A DNA stretch of 64,000 nucleotides from Heterotrichella gracilis (lineage: Eukaryota > Sar > Xanthophyceae > Tribonematales > Xanthonemataceae). The stretch is from positions 1 through 64,000 of the forward strand of contig JAULBX010025020.1 in assembly GCA_032358255.1 (NCBI GenBank). The letters are read 5' to 3'. Positions within the stretch are counted from its first letter, which is position 1; each line of letters begins with the position of its first letter. Below are positions 13,101 to 25,400 of this stretch, in pieces. A model generated the notes under the pieces. The model did no database searches. It was not told the origin of the DNA and worked only from the letters and a program-made list of their open reading frames with translations. Position numbers and translations under genes: made by a program.

Positions 13101-16100
13101 GCCTCCTCCATCACGTGAGAGGAGTTGATTTGCCTCACCTGTCTCGACCTGTCCCAGGGCTGCTGTGAGCAGCGAGATGCACAGCTTGGGGAACACGCCG
13201 TGGTGCGCCATGGCTGCCCCACACCCCGCAAGCACCTCAAACAGGCGCTCAAGCAGCTGCGCCTCAGCCTCCGGGCCATGGGGGGCGCGCACATCCAGCG
13301 GCTGCAGCGCAGCAACCGCAGCCAGGGAGGCAGCCAGGAGGGTGCGCTGGCGCTCAGCCTGGGGCAGTTGATTTGTTTGTTAAGTGCATTCCAGCCATAC
13401 AGCCATATGACAATTAGCGTCCTCTAAGACAGTAACACCAACAAGCTGCGGTACTACACAAGGCCGGGGTGCAAAGATATCCCTGCAGATGTGTTCCCGT
13501 CCATACCATAGGGTGGGTGCAAAGAGATCATTGCACACGTGTTCCCAGCCAATGCTTGCTGCATGAGGATTTATAAGCAAACACTGCACAAATCCCTTCC
13601 TACCTTTGCATTTAACCTGCTTCCCCCCTTGCCCCCCTCCAACAGCGCTGCATACACCTCCTGCGCCATGCGCAGCACCTGCTCCTCCACCAGCACCACC
13701 AACTCCTGCACTGCACCCAGAGTGATGGGGCTGCCGTGGATAGGCTGCGCCACCGCCACCAGGCGCGCCAACGTCTTCACCAGCAGGGTGTGTGCGGCAG
13801 CATCTCGTGGGGGGTGCACCCTGCCATCTGGGGCTGACATGGGCAGCAGCTGGAGCAGCAGCAGCAGCGTGGCATGCAGCTGCGTGGCGCTGTCCTGGGT
13901 GTTGGAGGCAGCGTCCTGCATGGATGGAGGATGTGGCTACAGCATGTGTATGGGTACAGTGGCGGGTCCAACACCTGTTGTTCAGAGGTGCACCTTACAA
14001 TCCTTCACTACAGTTGCAATCTGCAGAACCTTACAGACGACCATGGCAATATGAGGCCACAAATTTGTAGCCACTGAGTACGTGCACTAGGCAGGCTGCA
14101 CTGCGTGCCTTCTCTTGCAAGCCTTGCATGCATGGGCAGCCGTGTGGCAACTCCTTGGCATGCCGCACCTGCAGTAGCAGCAGCCCCTCCTTTCGAGCCT
14201 GGAGCGTAGAGCCACTGGCGGCCGCAGCTGACGCCTGAGCGTCAGCCGTGAGCAAGCGCGGGCCCAGCAGCCGCACCACATCGGGGTACCTGCCCTCCCC
14301 TGCATCCCGCTTGGCCACGTCCAGCTCAACAAACAACCTCAAACCTGACAGGGGCACACAGCCATCAGGTGGAAGCGTCACGAAGTGCAGAAACCCAGCC
14401 CCAATGATGCAGCTGCAGTGGTCAAACTCACATGCCAGGATACGCATTCCAGCTGGAAAAAATTGGCAATGGGTGACAGCGAACAGACATAGGTTGCAGG
14501 ATGGTGGTGATGAGGAGTGTGGTCATGATCAACATCCTCGGTGCATCGCCCTCCATCTACCTTCGATTTTGTCTTCTGCTGCAGCGGCTGATATTGTTAC
14601 CCCATTAGGAGCCCCACCACGTAGCACTATGGATAGCCCTGCACAGCCATGGGCAGCCTCACAATAACAACAGGTCAAGCAGATCACTTTCACTTGTGGC
14701 AATCCAACCCCCAACAGTATTACCGTACTTGAAGAAAAAAGAACCCCAAACAAAATTACCATACTTGAAGAAAAAATAAAAATTGTGATGTAAGGTATAT
14801 CACAGGGTGTGATGGTCATCACACCATCAGCAATACAATGTGCAACTGCAGATTTGTCATGTGCTTGCCAGCATAAATATATGCTCACCAGCCAGAGCCC
14901 CTTCGTCCCCTTCATTTGCCGGCAAACACAGCTGCCGTGCTGCTACGTAGTGCTGCGTGGCCATGTCATGCTCCCCAACATATTCTGCCAAGCGAGCACT
15001 GCACCACTGATAGCGAGCCTTCAGCTTCCTGCACGCAGTGAAGTGGAACAAGATAACTGTTTCCATCAACAGCAATTCCAGCAACATACGAGGACACATA
15101 CACAGCACCAGTAAGCAAGAATCTCAGCCGCATGCAGCAAAAATGTTGCCATCCATTGCATTGCACTCACTACACGCCCCTGCCACAACGCCCCACCTCA
15201 CATCATCTCCACCCGCCTCCCTGCAACCAGCGCCAGTGTACAGCAGAAGCTCCCCAAAGAACCTCGCCAGCAGGCTCTCACATGCACCCACATGATACTT
15301 GGCACCGCCCCTAGACCCCGCATCTTGGCCTGTGACGTTGCGCTGTTGGCCAGGCAGCGGCACACCAGCAGCTGTGGCACCCATGTGGAGCTCGGCCAGA
15401 GCCAGCAGCACAGCAGCAGGGAACTGAACACCTGCGTGTGCACAAGGGTGTCAGCTGCACCATACCAAAGCGCAGAAAGATTATTCCCGCTCCTACTGCC
15501 AACCTTGCTTCAGGTGTGCCATGCCTGCCCAATCAGGAGTTGTGCGTTTACCATGTAGCTGCCTGACCCACCTTGCAGCAGTTTCTCCAGGTCAAACACC
15601 AGTGCGCACGTGGGTGGTGGCAGGGGCTGGGCAGGGTCCTGCAGCACCCTACACAGGAGCGCCTTTGCTGCAGCCAGCGTGGGCCCGCGGTGGTATCGCT
15701 GCACAAACTGCTGCACTGCTTCTTGCTCTGAGACTGCTGCCACTGCAGCTACCTGTTGCCCCAAATCGGCATTGCTGACGCCGTGCACAGCCAAGAGAGT
15801 TTCCTTGCAGCCAAAGAACTCGGCCACATGCACCAGGATGTCCTTTGGAGGCGCCGAGGCCTCAATGTCAGGTTCACTGCCCAAGTCAGACTCGTCCCTG
15901 CACAGCAACCCAAACCAGCTTCGAGACAAGGAAACAAATTGGAACAAGGATTTAATAACCCTGTACTGATGCATTTTTTTATGTAGCATGTGCAACCTCC
16001 GTGGTGTCGATCATCAAGTTGTGAAGCAGCCAGCCAAACAAAGAACAGGGCAAATGTGTGAGTACTGCCAACACAGCCGCTGCTGACTTATTTTTGACCG

Positions 16101-18098
16101 CTGCGAATGTTAGCCCTCCCCCTCACCTACGCAGCCTGCGGGAGGTGCGCTGGGGAGCAGCAGCCTCTCCACCAAGGCTGACACGGCGGCCTGGCCTCCC
16201 ATCTGGCTTGGCAACATCCTCTGCAATCTCGGTGATGGCACTGCCAACCGCTGCAGCAGTCCTCAGGTAACCAGCATCCGATGTGCTTTGTGCTGCAATC
16301 CCCTCCACAGCTTTATTGGGCAAGGCGCCGCTGTTAGATGCGCCTCCACCTTGTCCTTTCGCACTGCCAGCTGACACTGTGCCATGGACAGCCTCCGCCA
16401 TACCATGCGCTGCTTCCTCGGTGTGCTTTTCCATGCATATGACCACTTGCGTAGCTGGCAAAGTCAAGCTGTAGCTGCTGGATCCACTCAGTGCAATGGA
16501 TTTGGCTCCATCATTCAAAATCGCCACCATTCGCGACAGCAGCTCATGCCACGTGGACTGCAAGACCACCACCTCCTGCACGCCACATGAGATGACCATC
16601 TGAGGATGGGTTGCCACCACATGCTACCCAACACAAGGAATGTGGGTGTACATACTCAAATACCCAACAAATGGATTTGAGTCCCCCGTGCATGTCCTCC
16701 ACATTCTCAAAACAGGCATGAAGAAAAACGCCCATTTTCTGCAGATAATGGAAGTGCCAGCGAACCAAGGATAACACACCTGTACTGCTGCTTGCAATGG
16801 TTCACCATGCTGTGGGCTGCTGAGTTGACTTTGCTCCACCAGCCTGCCTTCCACAGCTGCCTTGGCGGTGACATTGCCTGGGTCCCGCTGCAGCACCGCC
16901 CTGCCCACTACAGCTGCCGCAGCGCTGTCGCCGATACTCCCCAGCAGCAGTAGCAGGCGCTCCCGCAGGAGCGGATTGGATGGAGAGTGGCGCAGTGCGG
17001 TCTCATACAGCACACGTGCCGCTGATAGGTGGCCCAGCCGGGTGGCCTGCGGGGAACACATCAACAACGCTGGCGAAAGGGCACATCAACATGTTGCAGT
17101 CCCGACATTGTGGAAAGTCAACCACGAGTTGCAACCTTTATAGTAATAAATTTGCACTAGAATTCATTCCAGACGCATGCCATGGCGACAGTAGAGTCCC
17201 TGTGCAATCCATTGCAGCTGGACACTGGGAATATGCTACGCACTAGTGTGGCTGCTTGGTTGCACAACGCCACGTCTCGCGGGTTGTATGCCAGTGCAGC
17301 AGTGAACAGCTCCAGCGCCCTCTCGCCGCCCTGCCCCCCTGTCCCCGCCACCAGCCCCGCAAGGTTCTTCAGCACCAGGAACTTGAGCTGTTGGCGAGAT
17401 GGCTTGCCATGGATGGCGGCAGGGCCCTCTAGGGCAGTGGCACACAGCAAGGGCTCTGCCAGGAGGCCGTCAAACACAGCCTGCACGGGGTGAAGTCAAG
17501 TGGGTCAGGGAGAGGCACACACCAGCAGGGTGTGTGCCAGGCTGTTACCCACCTGTGCGCGTGCATGGTCCCCAGTGTGCACCAGCTGCAACGCTCGTTC
17601 ATAGCTGGTCACCAGGCGTGAGTCTGCTGCCTCCTCAGTCTCCCCCGCAACCTACAGGAGTGACAGACATTCTGAGGAGTTGTGCTGGGTGTCAGAAACC
17701 AGGAGATCAAGGCAATACGAGGCGCATAAATACAAGGGCGTCAGAGCATCCAGTGGCAGGTACACAAGACGCCAGGTTCAACAGGACCACATGCATGCAT
17801 ATACCAGATGGCATGCATATAGTAAAAGATGACCCTGGCGGTCACAGCAGGTTCAACAGTCGAGGCCAGGGCACTCCACACGTGCAAAAACAATAGTACC
17901 ACGATGCAATGCGCAGGGCCACGGTGTTCCCCGGAGCGTTCGAACACCCCGAGATTGATGATGAGCATTGCTATTGGGCGATGGGTGATGCATGCATGAT
18001 TTTTACAACAGTTTTTTTCAACGCAGTGCTATTATGCGAATCACCTGAATAGCTCCATTCTGAGCAGCTTGTGCAGGACCGTTGAGGGCAGCAAACAT
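7186..18098 (-). CDS. HIR3: histone chaperone subunit HIR3 / CABIN1-like TPR protein
   Basis: This is the scaffold subunit of the HIRA/HIR H3-H4 chaperone complex, which deposits histones outside replication. The 23 exons, from the start, are 18045-18098, 17553-17651, 17244-17480, 16780-17046, 16127-16575, 15572-15897, 15197-15431, 14889-15028, 14169-14452, 13604-13915, 13139-13358, 12664-12896, 12416-12536, 12114-12300, 11754-11938, 11356-11567, 11077-11229, 10669-10920, 10168-10383, 9949-10037, 9499-9711, 8302-9309 and 7186-8125. They keep phase over 2143 aa. The N-terminus has TPR repeats (FLVLKNLAGLVAG; LYETALRHSPSNP) as in plant CABIN1 homologues. A conserved QFTINMWEIQ block and an RKFAACLRKYLL block lie in exons 19 and 21. 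The last two exons are long and become Pro/Ser/Ala-rich, probably disordered. The exon 21 donor (GTCCAC) is the weakest join, chosen because it alone keeps the frame. Confidence 0.88.
14719..14776. repeat. short tandem duplication in HIR3 intron 8
   Basis: A 22-bp segment beginning ATTACCRTACTTGAAG and running into an A tract occurs at 14719-14740 and again at 14755-14776, 36 bp apart, with one difference in the shared part. It lies in the intron between exons 8 and 9. Confidence 0.8.
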
Positions 18099-19540
18099 GG
18101 TTACCCCAGAGCTCGTTCAAAGGGCACAAAACCTGCTGCCATGGGCGGGAGCAAACTTGCCTTGCTCTTTGGATTGTCACGGGCTCCTCAGCAAAAGTGA
18201 CAACCCCATTCAATCAACTACTTTTGCACCATCTCTCCAATGGGCGCCAAACTGGTCCAGACCGAGCGTTGTGGGTGCAAAGACCACGTTGTTCAAACAA
18301 TACGGTTCGTCCACCTCAACGATGGCGAACTCAAAGGCATCGCCTGGTAACAACACGCGAAGGAGAGCGATATCTGTGTCTTCTGTGAGGATATCGGTTT
18401 GGTGATGGGACATGAAATTGCCAATACAGCCTGTAATTTACAGGCCACTCGCTTCCAGTGGCCCTGTCCCCAAAATTCCAAGTCCTCAGCGAGACAGACT
18501 GTTCATCCGTTTACTGCCTGGCACTAAGTCCCAGCTAAGTCCTTGAAAGAAAGAAAGAAAGAAACAGAACGCCCCCACACACGGCGGCAAACCACAACCA
18601 GCAATGTTGAAAAACACAGACAAGCCGGGCAGCAACCAGTGGAACATGGCGTGGGTAACAAGGGCATAGCACCTAAGCATAGCCCCGATTAATGTCTGCT
18701 AAGTCCTTGACTAGACTGGGTTCACCACATAGTCGACTCACGCCCCGCAGAACAATGTCATGACACCAATCATGTTTCCAATAAAATGCAATTACAGTCT
18801 GATTTACATCCTGCATTGACCATTGGACCAAGACTTCACCCTCAAGTTTCCACGCTGAGCGTGTGTCACGATACCGTACTGGTAGCGGATACAGGTGGCG
18901 CAAACACACATCCAGTAAGTCTGGCATCCATATCAGCACGTGCATACGTGTGATACTGCCCAGTGTTTACAACCACCCCAACTTATCGCTGTGTGGGGTG
19001 GGGGTTGGGGTGCCGTTCATCTATGCCAAAACAAATGACATTGTGCGCCAAGGAGTTTCAGACTCAGATTGTACACGGGCAGCTTAACGAAAGGTTTCCA
19101 AGAAAGGGATCACACGATGCAAAAGCGTTGCACCCCCAAGCGCAGCTGAAAAATGAAACTGATGATAAACGCCTTTTGAGGCAGCTTAATCGATCAACAA
19201 GACAAGGGAACTGCATGAGACCGCCATGAAGCCTTGTAATGTGCTCAGCTGCGCAAAAGAAATTGAATTCGGAGGGTTCTTATGCCAGGCGAGGTATCCC
19301 CCATGAGGGGCTAAAGTCCGTGCATCAGATGCCACACGCCACTGCTTGGCAGCACATCAGGCATACCATTCAAGGACCAGCATTCCAAGATGCGCAGCAG
19401 TACAATTGCCATCATCACATGATCATTACATGCTCCACGTCCATACTTGCAACATGCGCTGCCCATGCTCGCTTCTGTAACTTCCGCCTTTGTTGAAAGG
19501 TTGAAAGGTTCAACAATCCATTTATTCTGCCATATCCAGT
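18099..19540. other. HIR3 upstream / ALY downstream region
   Basis: This 1.4 kb should hold the HIR3 promoter on its left side and the ALY 3' untranslated region on its right side. A 67-codon open frame on the minus strand at 18210-18413 is acidic and unrecognised, and I do not call it a gene. The only clear structure is the SINE-like insertion at 18547-18697, listed separately. Confidence 0.55.
18534..18710 (-). mobile_element. SINE-like retroelement, copy 1, with 13-bp target-site duplication
   Basis: The body (18547-18697) is flanked by a perfect 13-bp direct repeat, GCTAAGTCCTTGA, at 18534-18546 and 18698-18710. Read on the minus strand it ends in four TTTC units directly against the duplication, as the 3' tail of a SINE would. 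About 135 bp of the body recur with few changes at 42339-42474. There is no coding frame. I could not find convincing pol III A and B boxes, so it may be a SINE or the 3' end of a LINE. The intact duplication suggests a fairly recent insertion. Confidence 0.7.
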
Positions 19541-21264
19541 TCACTCGTCCATGTAATCAGCCAAATCCTTATCCAGATCAGTTGCCTCTCGCACCTGCAA
19601 AATTACACAGCCAATTTACTTTGCAACCCTCCAACAAAGTTGATGATGCAGCTTCAATATCACAAGCCACGAATCTTGTGCCAACAGAGCCATGTTTCCG
19701 TACCACTCGACTCCCCAGCCTGCTTCTGTTCCCTCCTCCCCTCTGCGCACCACGCCTGCACCGCATAGTCGAAAGTTTACAGCTGCAAGTGTACATGGAA
19801 TGTCCTCCTACCAAAATGGCAGTCGCTCGTCACACATACATGCAAAACAACATGCCAACGGCGGCTGAACTTGTGCACAGTGCAAAAGCATACCCTCGTG
19901 GTTCGCCCAGTGCCTGTTGGAACGCTCTGCCATACTTGGAGTTGGCACGTCCACCACGCGCGCCCCCGCCACCCCGGCTGACGCTGCACAGCCACACAGT
20001 CCCAGTGAGATGGTTTGGCATGTTGCTGTACGAGTATGTACGAGTAAGAGCAGCATGACGTGCAGGCAGAGTGGCTCTCGACATCCTTACCGGAGTCCGC
20101 TGCTCAGCCTGATGCCGCCCTCTTCAAGTGCGGAGTCCACAATCTCAATGCTCATGAGCTTCCCATCCAAGGACACATTGTTGTACTCCTGGAGTGCACG
20201 CTTGGCATCGGCAACCCTCTCAAACACCACATGCGCCACTCCTTCTGATCGGCCACTGCAGTAATTCATTACAAGTGTTCATCACATGTGCAATATGAAT
20301 TAGATTTATGATGCTAACACGCAGCTTAATTTATGATGCCAACAAGAATAATATTTTATGGTGCTAACGTGCAGCAAAAACAGTACACGATAGATCTCGG
20401 TACACGATAGATCTCAGCCCCTACCTCCGGTCAAACACCAGTCCGTGGTACTTCAGGGGCCCGCAAGTGCTGAACAGCTCCTGCACCATTCATGGGCAAC
20501 AACGTGAAAAACACATGCATGGCGCATCAGAAACCATATCCGCTTTTGGAAAATTGAAGTACCTTGATGTCGTCATTGGAGACGTTGTACTCCAGATTGG
20601 AGATCTTTCTGCAAGGAAATATGCACAACGTTCAGGAGTCCTGGCAACAACTGTTCACCTGCAGGAAAGGTACTGCAACCACCGCACACAATTAACAAGT
20701 GCCAGGCCACAACACATGCAGTGAGCAGGAGAGCACATACAGCTTGGTGCCAGGTGCTGCAGCTGGTCCAGAGGTCTTCCTTGGCCGGTACTCGGGCTCA
20801 TCGTCAAACTTGTCATGCGCCCACTTGCCGCTCCCTTCAAGCGCTGCCACTTTCTGTGCACGATCTTCTCTGCTGTCAGGCAACTGGGAAAGCACACCCA
20901 CACAACGTCAAGTCCGTGTTAATCACCTTCACTTGCAAGTTCATTGATTAAAAGCAACCAGGACAGTTTTGTAGTGGCCCAATTCCCTCCATCAACTCAC
21001 CCTGCCTCCCCTGCCCCTCGGCACCACTCCTCGTGATGCACTTCCTCCGCCTGTCTTTTGGATCTTTTTGTTTGTCACAGCAATTGTCCTGACTGCGGGC
21101 CTAGCTTTGAATTCCCCCCTCCCCCTGGTTGCCCTGGCTGCAGGCGCCCTTTCAGGCTTGTTGTCCCTCCTGCGCTCCGAACCGCCCTTGGGTTTGTTGT
21201 CAGGCCGAGTTCTGCTCTTTTGGATCAAGTCATCAAGACTCATGTTCAGAGCCTCCTCCGCCAT
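19541..21264 (-). CDS. ALY: mRNA export factor ALY/REF (THO complex subunit 4)
   Basis: This is the RNA-binding adaptor of the TREX complex that passes spliced mRNA to the export receptor. Eight exons: 21001-21264, 20741-20883, 20563-20608, 20425-20480, 20091-20255, 19894-19983, 19707-19755 and 19541-19594, giving 288 aa. The N-terminus has the UAP56-binding motif LNMSLDDLIQ at residues 6-15, followed by an Arg-rich stretch. The single RRM runs from KISNLEYNVSNDDIK through DRSGRSEGVAHVVF to about SLDGKLMSIEIV. Gly/Arg-rich sequence follows, and the C-terminal helix TDLDKDLADYMDE is the second UAP56-binding motif. The small 49-nt exon (19707-19755) is supported only by phase and its Arg/Gly content. 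A TATA-like stretch lies near 21412-21425, about 150 bp upstream of the start. Confidence 0.93.
20305..20415. repeat. imperfect short repeats in an ALY intron
   Basis: Three imperfect copies of TTATGATGCTAAC-type sequence lie at about 20305-20374. They are followed by a perfect 15-bp duplication, TACACGATAGATCTC, at 20384-20398 and 20401-20415. All sit in the intron between exons 4 and 5 of ALY. Confidence 0.75.
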
Positions 21265-22410
21265 CTGCCAACCGTTGGCATGTCAGATAGCAATACAAGC
21301 TCGCAGCGGCTGTGATGCATCCCGCACCAAACTCATGCATATGACTTTGATGGCTCGACACCATTGCATGTCTTCGTTAAGCAGGTTTGCATCTTCACGG
21401 CAGTCTGCAAGTATATATTTTATAAACCGAAACTTGCCTTGAGACGCTAGCGGCAGACCCTGGTTGCCCGGTGATGGTTTGGTGTGTTTCCTGACGCCCC
21501 TGACACGGGTGGGAGGGGAGCTGGGCAGAAAGGGACGGGTCTACAGGCCCTGCTTTAGAATAGCAACAACTGTGCAAGTTTGCTTGTACTTTGCACGAGT
21601 TTATTCGTCAGATGATCAGTCCAGTCCAGTTGGTAGCGTTTGGCAGCCAGAAATACGTTTGCGCGGGGTTTTCGTTTGAAGGGGGACGAACTGGGGGATG
21701 TGGAGGGGAGGGAAAGTAAATATATTTATGTTTAACCAGGTTTAATCCTAACCAAAAAAAAGGATTAAGCTTCGATTTATTCAATTCCATTGATGAGTGT
21801 TAAACTTGACATACCAGTAATGGTAACCAAGCAACGATGGCGATCTCAAGGATCCTTGGAGGAACGTGCAGTGTTGCATGAGGAGCGCGCCTTGGCAAGC
21901 AATGCTCTTATGGCATCTTGGGGCTCATCCATGAGTGTTCATGAGGTATCCCCAGCACACCCCAACAGCATTGCGATGCAGTTGCACCAGAAAGACCAAT
22001 TTGTTCACTTCATTTGTCTGCCGACCGGCTGGCGGCGGATCTTTGCAAACAGACGGCAAGGGCACACAGCACGTGACCACTCAGCTTACACAGCCTCACA
22101 TCAACCGTTTATTTAGTGGTACTGAAAAGGCACAGCATGCATCAGAGTACTGATAACAAGTGCCTGAGCTTGCAAATACGATGAGAATAGAGGGTTCATT
22201 ACATCAAAAATTGTTGGGAAAACATTGCACTTGGGTGTGAGACAGGGTACAGTAGAAGAGAACGCCTTCACCCTTGATAAAACGGGTGAAGGCGTGAATA
22301 AGACGGCATGTCAAGGACATGCTAAATGAATGTAACCTATTATTTTTGCAACATGTGACTTGACCCAGAATCTGTCTGCATCCATTGTCCATTTTGCTAC
22401 TTCCTTAGCG
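21265..22410. other. ALY promoter / VPS51 3' region
   Basis: This 1.1 kb separates the ALY start from the VPS51 stop, both genes being read leftward. A TATA-like sequence reading TTTATAAAATATATA on the minus strand lies at about 21412-21426, placed to serve ALY. A strong hairpin at 22262-22295 is listed separately. No frame here resembles a known protein. Confidence 0.55.
22262..22295. other. 12-bp perfect hairpin downstream of VPS51
   Basis: ACGCCTTCACCC (22262-22273) pairs perfectly with GGGTGAAGGCGT (22284-22295) around a 10-nt AT-rich loop. It starts about 115 bp beyond the VPS51 stop codon on that gene's strand, so it probably lies in the 3' untranslated region. Its role is unknown. Confidence 0.85.
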
Positions 22411-25400
22411 TCACGTGCCAGGTGCCTTGCTGCGTGCCTTGGACGGCGAGGCCAGTCGCTCCAGCGCCGCAGCATCCATGAGTGAGGGTTCCAGGCTGCG
22501 TTCCATTGCTGCTGCCAGCACCTCATCAAGCAGATAGTAGATGATGCCCGCCTCGCTGCCGTGGGCAAACCTGTGCACATGCAACACGCCTTTGAGGAAG
22601 ATGCCATGGTCTGGACATGCAGCAGCAGTATGCAGGCAAAGATACCACTAAGATGCCGCTTGGCGGTATGCAAAAACTGCAACGGCATGCAACAGCATTA
22701 TCTCCTGCACCCTGTGATGTGCATGCATGCCTACCTTGCCAATTGCACCCGCAGGTGGTACGTGTCTAGCTGCAGCTGCTGCAGCGCATGCAGTGGCAGT
22801 GTGGCCATGCGCACAGCCTCCACCAGGGACTTGAGCCCTGAGCGGGTGATGGCACCCAGGATGCTGCTTTGGGTGAAGGACACCGGCAGGGACACAGGCA
22901 TTCGCTCCCGGAAGAGTCGGGCCACGTTGCGCTCCAGTGCACCTGCCCCGCTGTTGCCCACCATGCTCTGCCACTCGCGCGGGTTCCGCCTGCATGCCAG
23001 ATAAGGGCTCAGTGCAGGTGCATTAGGTGTGCAACGGGGTGCACGCGACAGCAGGTGCAATTAGTGTGACGCAAAGGGTGTACACGGCAGCAGGAACACC
23101 ATGCCAGGCTCAGCGAGCTTGTGGGCAGCGGCCACAGGACGCACCCAGCTGTGTCTGACACACTGCCGCTGTTTCGCGTGCGCTTGGACCGCATGCCCCC
23201 ATCATCAATCAGCTGCACCACCTGGCGCTCCGCCGCGTCCAGGCACCCTAGCACCTGATCACACAGGGCGGTTGGCCCGCTAGGAGATGGTGGCTCCTTG
23301 CCCTCCCACACCCAGCTATACTGTGCCACCACCACCTGCTGCAGCCGCATCCCATGGCCTGCAACGTAGTGGTCTAGCAGGGCCCGCGAGGCGCTGCCCA
23401 GCCGCCGCGCCATCTCACCTGTGGCCCAAAAGCGGGTGAAATGACAGCATCTTGGGAAGGTAATACAACAGACTGTCCCAAAATAAGCATGCACACAACC
23501 ACTGCAGGCAGCTCATTCAGCAGGCGCTCACCGGCCACAAATGCAGGCGGCTTGTCTTTCCCCGCCCCGCCCCCTTGGCCGGGGAATGTCTGCGCCAACA
23601 CCTCCATCATGCGCGGCACCGCCACCCCCTCACTGAAGGCACACAGCCGCGCCAGCAGCAGCGCCACACCCAGCGGCCCTTCCCAATCAGCCGGCGAGCG
23701 TGGGGCAGGCACCAGGTCGGCAGCGGATGATGCATCATGGAGCACATCGGGGATGGGTAACACCGCCCTGCATACATGGAACACAGCAACTACCTAGTGA
23801 GGATGTTCCAGGTGCACACTAGACATGAAGAGCACACCAGTGCCCATCGAAGTAATACTTGGTGACAATGGCACTTGGAGAAAGATATGCACAGCCACGC
23901 ACCGTGCAGCTGAAGCTTCCGACATTGGCGAAAAAGGACTGGCTGCAAAGCTGCCGGGTGAGGCAGAGACGGGGCTGCTGACGCCCACAGTGGTTCCCCC
24001 CTCGGCCCCTGTCAAGCCGCACGCCCCCAGGAACTGCCGCATGAGGTCTACCAGCAGCTGCTGCAGCCGCGACTGCACCAGGTCCACAAACGTGTTCTGC
24101 CACGGCCGCAGCACCGCCTCGTGCCCCTCGTACGCTTTCATGCCCTGCAGCACTGCCTCGCTCCCCTTGAGGAGGATGTCGCTCAGCAGGCCAAAGGACT
24201 CCACCAGGGGCTGGCGCTGCACTAGGCCATCCCTGCCTGGACATGCACACATGCATGTCAGGGACCCATCATAAACGCACATACATACTTAACTGTCACC
24301 TGAGCACAATGAAATTACAATCTTATCGACTAGCAACTCGAGATAGTAAGGATTCCTCCCCTCAATCGTGCCTTCAGCAACGGCATGGACACCACTTTGG
24401 AACTGAAATCCATACGAGCTTACTACTTTGACAAACCAATTGAGGTGTGTGCAATGTAGTGATTGCACTCAGGCCCAGGCTACTGCACCCACCAGATGTT
24501 GATGCTGTGAGCGCTGCAGTGTGCCTGACGGTCTGCAACACCCGCGCCTGCAGTGCTGTGAACGCAACTGCAACATGGTGGCGCAGGACATCCTCAGCTA
24601 GCTCATTGCCCCTGCAGGGTTGTACCACAATCAAGCCACAACATACTGCATGATGACATGCATGCCATTTGCCAGGATCACAGCTCCGCGATTTGCAGTT
24701 GCCACAGAGCACTATGTTCATAAAATATTCATGTGGCCAGTGAAAACGTTGCGGTTGGGCAGCCACTCAAATGCACTCAGGCCTGGACACCGGTACGACA
24801 ACCACCCCCAGCCTTACCGCTGTTGCAACCCCAGATGTGGGAGCATGGCGTCAAGACGAGCGAGGTCCCGCATGACTGCGCCCAGCCCTTCGGCAACCTC
24901 TGCGGCGCCCCAATTCCGGCCAAACCTGCACGCAGATGGAGGCTTACCGTGCAACCTTCCCAGCATGACCGGATTGCTTGAAACGCAGATTAAACCCTGC
25001 CGTCATCGCGCCAAACCTCATCAATGTGCACTGAACAGCTATGGGTGTGTTTAGGATGTGCCTGCAGGCTGCCTCACCTGGCTTCAGACTCCAGCTGGTA
25101 TGCTGCGCCAGGCTGCTGCACCCCTGCTGCCGCCAGCGCCGCCAGTGACGCGCAGTCCCCCAGCGCCTGCTCCACTACACCAAAGTAGTGCGACATCAGC
25201 AGCAACACCACCTGCAGGGAAACCAGTATCAAGCTGAACATTCACCATGAAAATCAACAGAGGCAAATGTGTCCACATCATATAAATATGCACGATGACC
25301 AGCTCATACACCTGCTGCCAAAGCTAACTTTAAGGACAAGCTTGAATGCCGCCACAATTGTTACAATGCATGATTAATGATATGCATGTTGCACGGGGTA

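Noticed and set aside
18210-18413. 67-codon acidic open frame upstream of HIR3
   Set aside because: No recognised motif, no splice partners, and it lies where the HIR3 promoter or 5' untranslated region should be.
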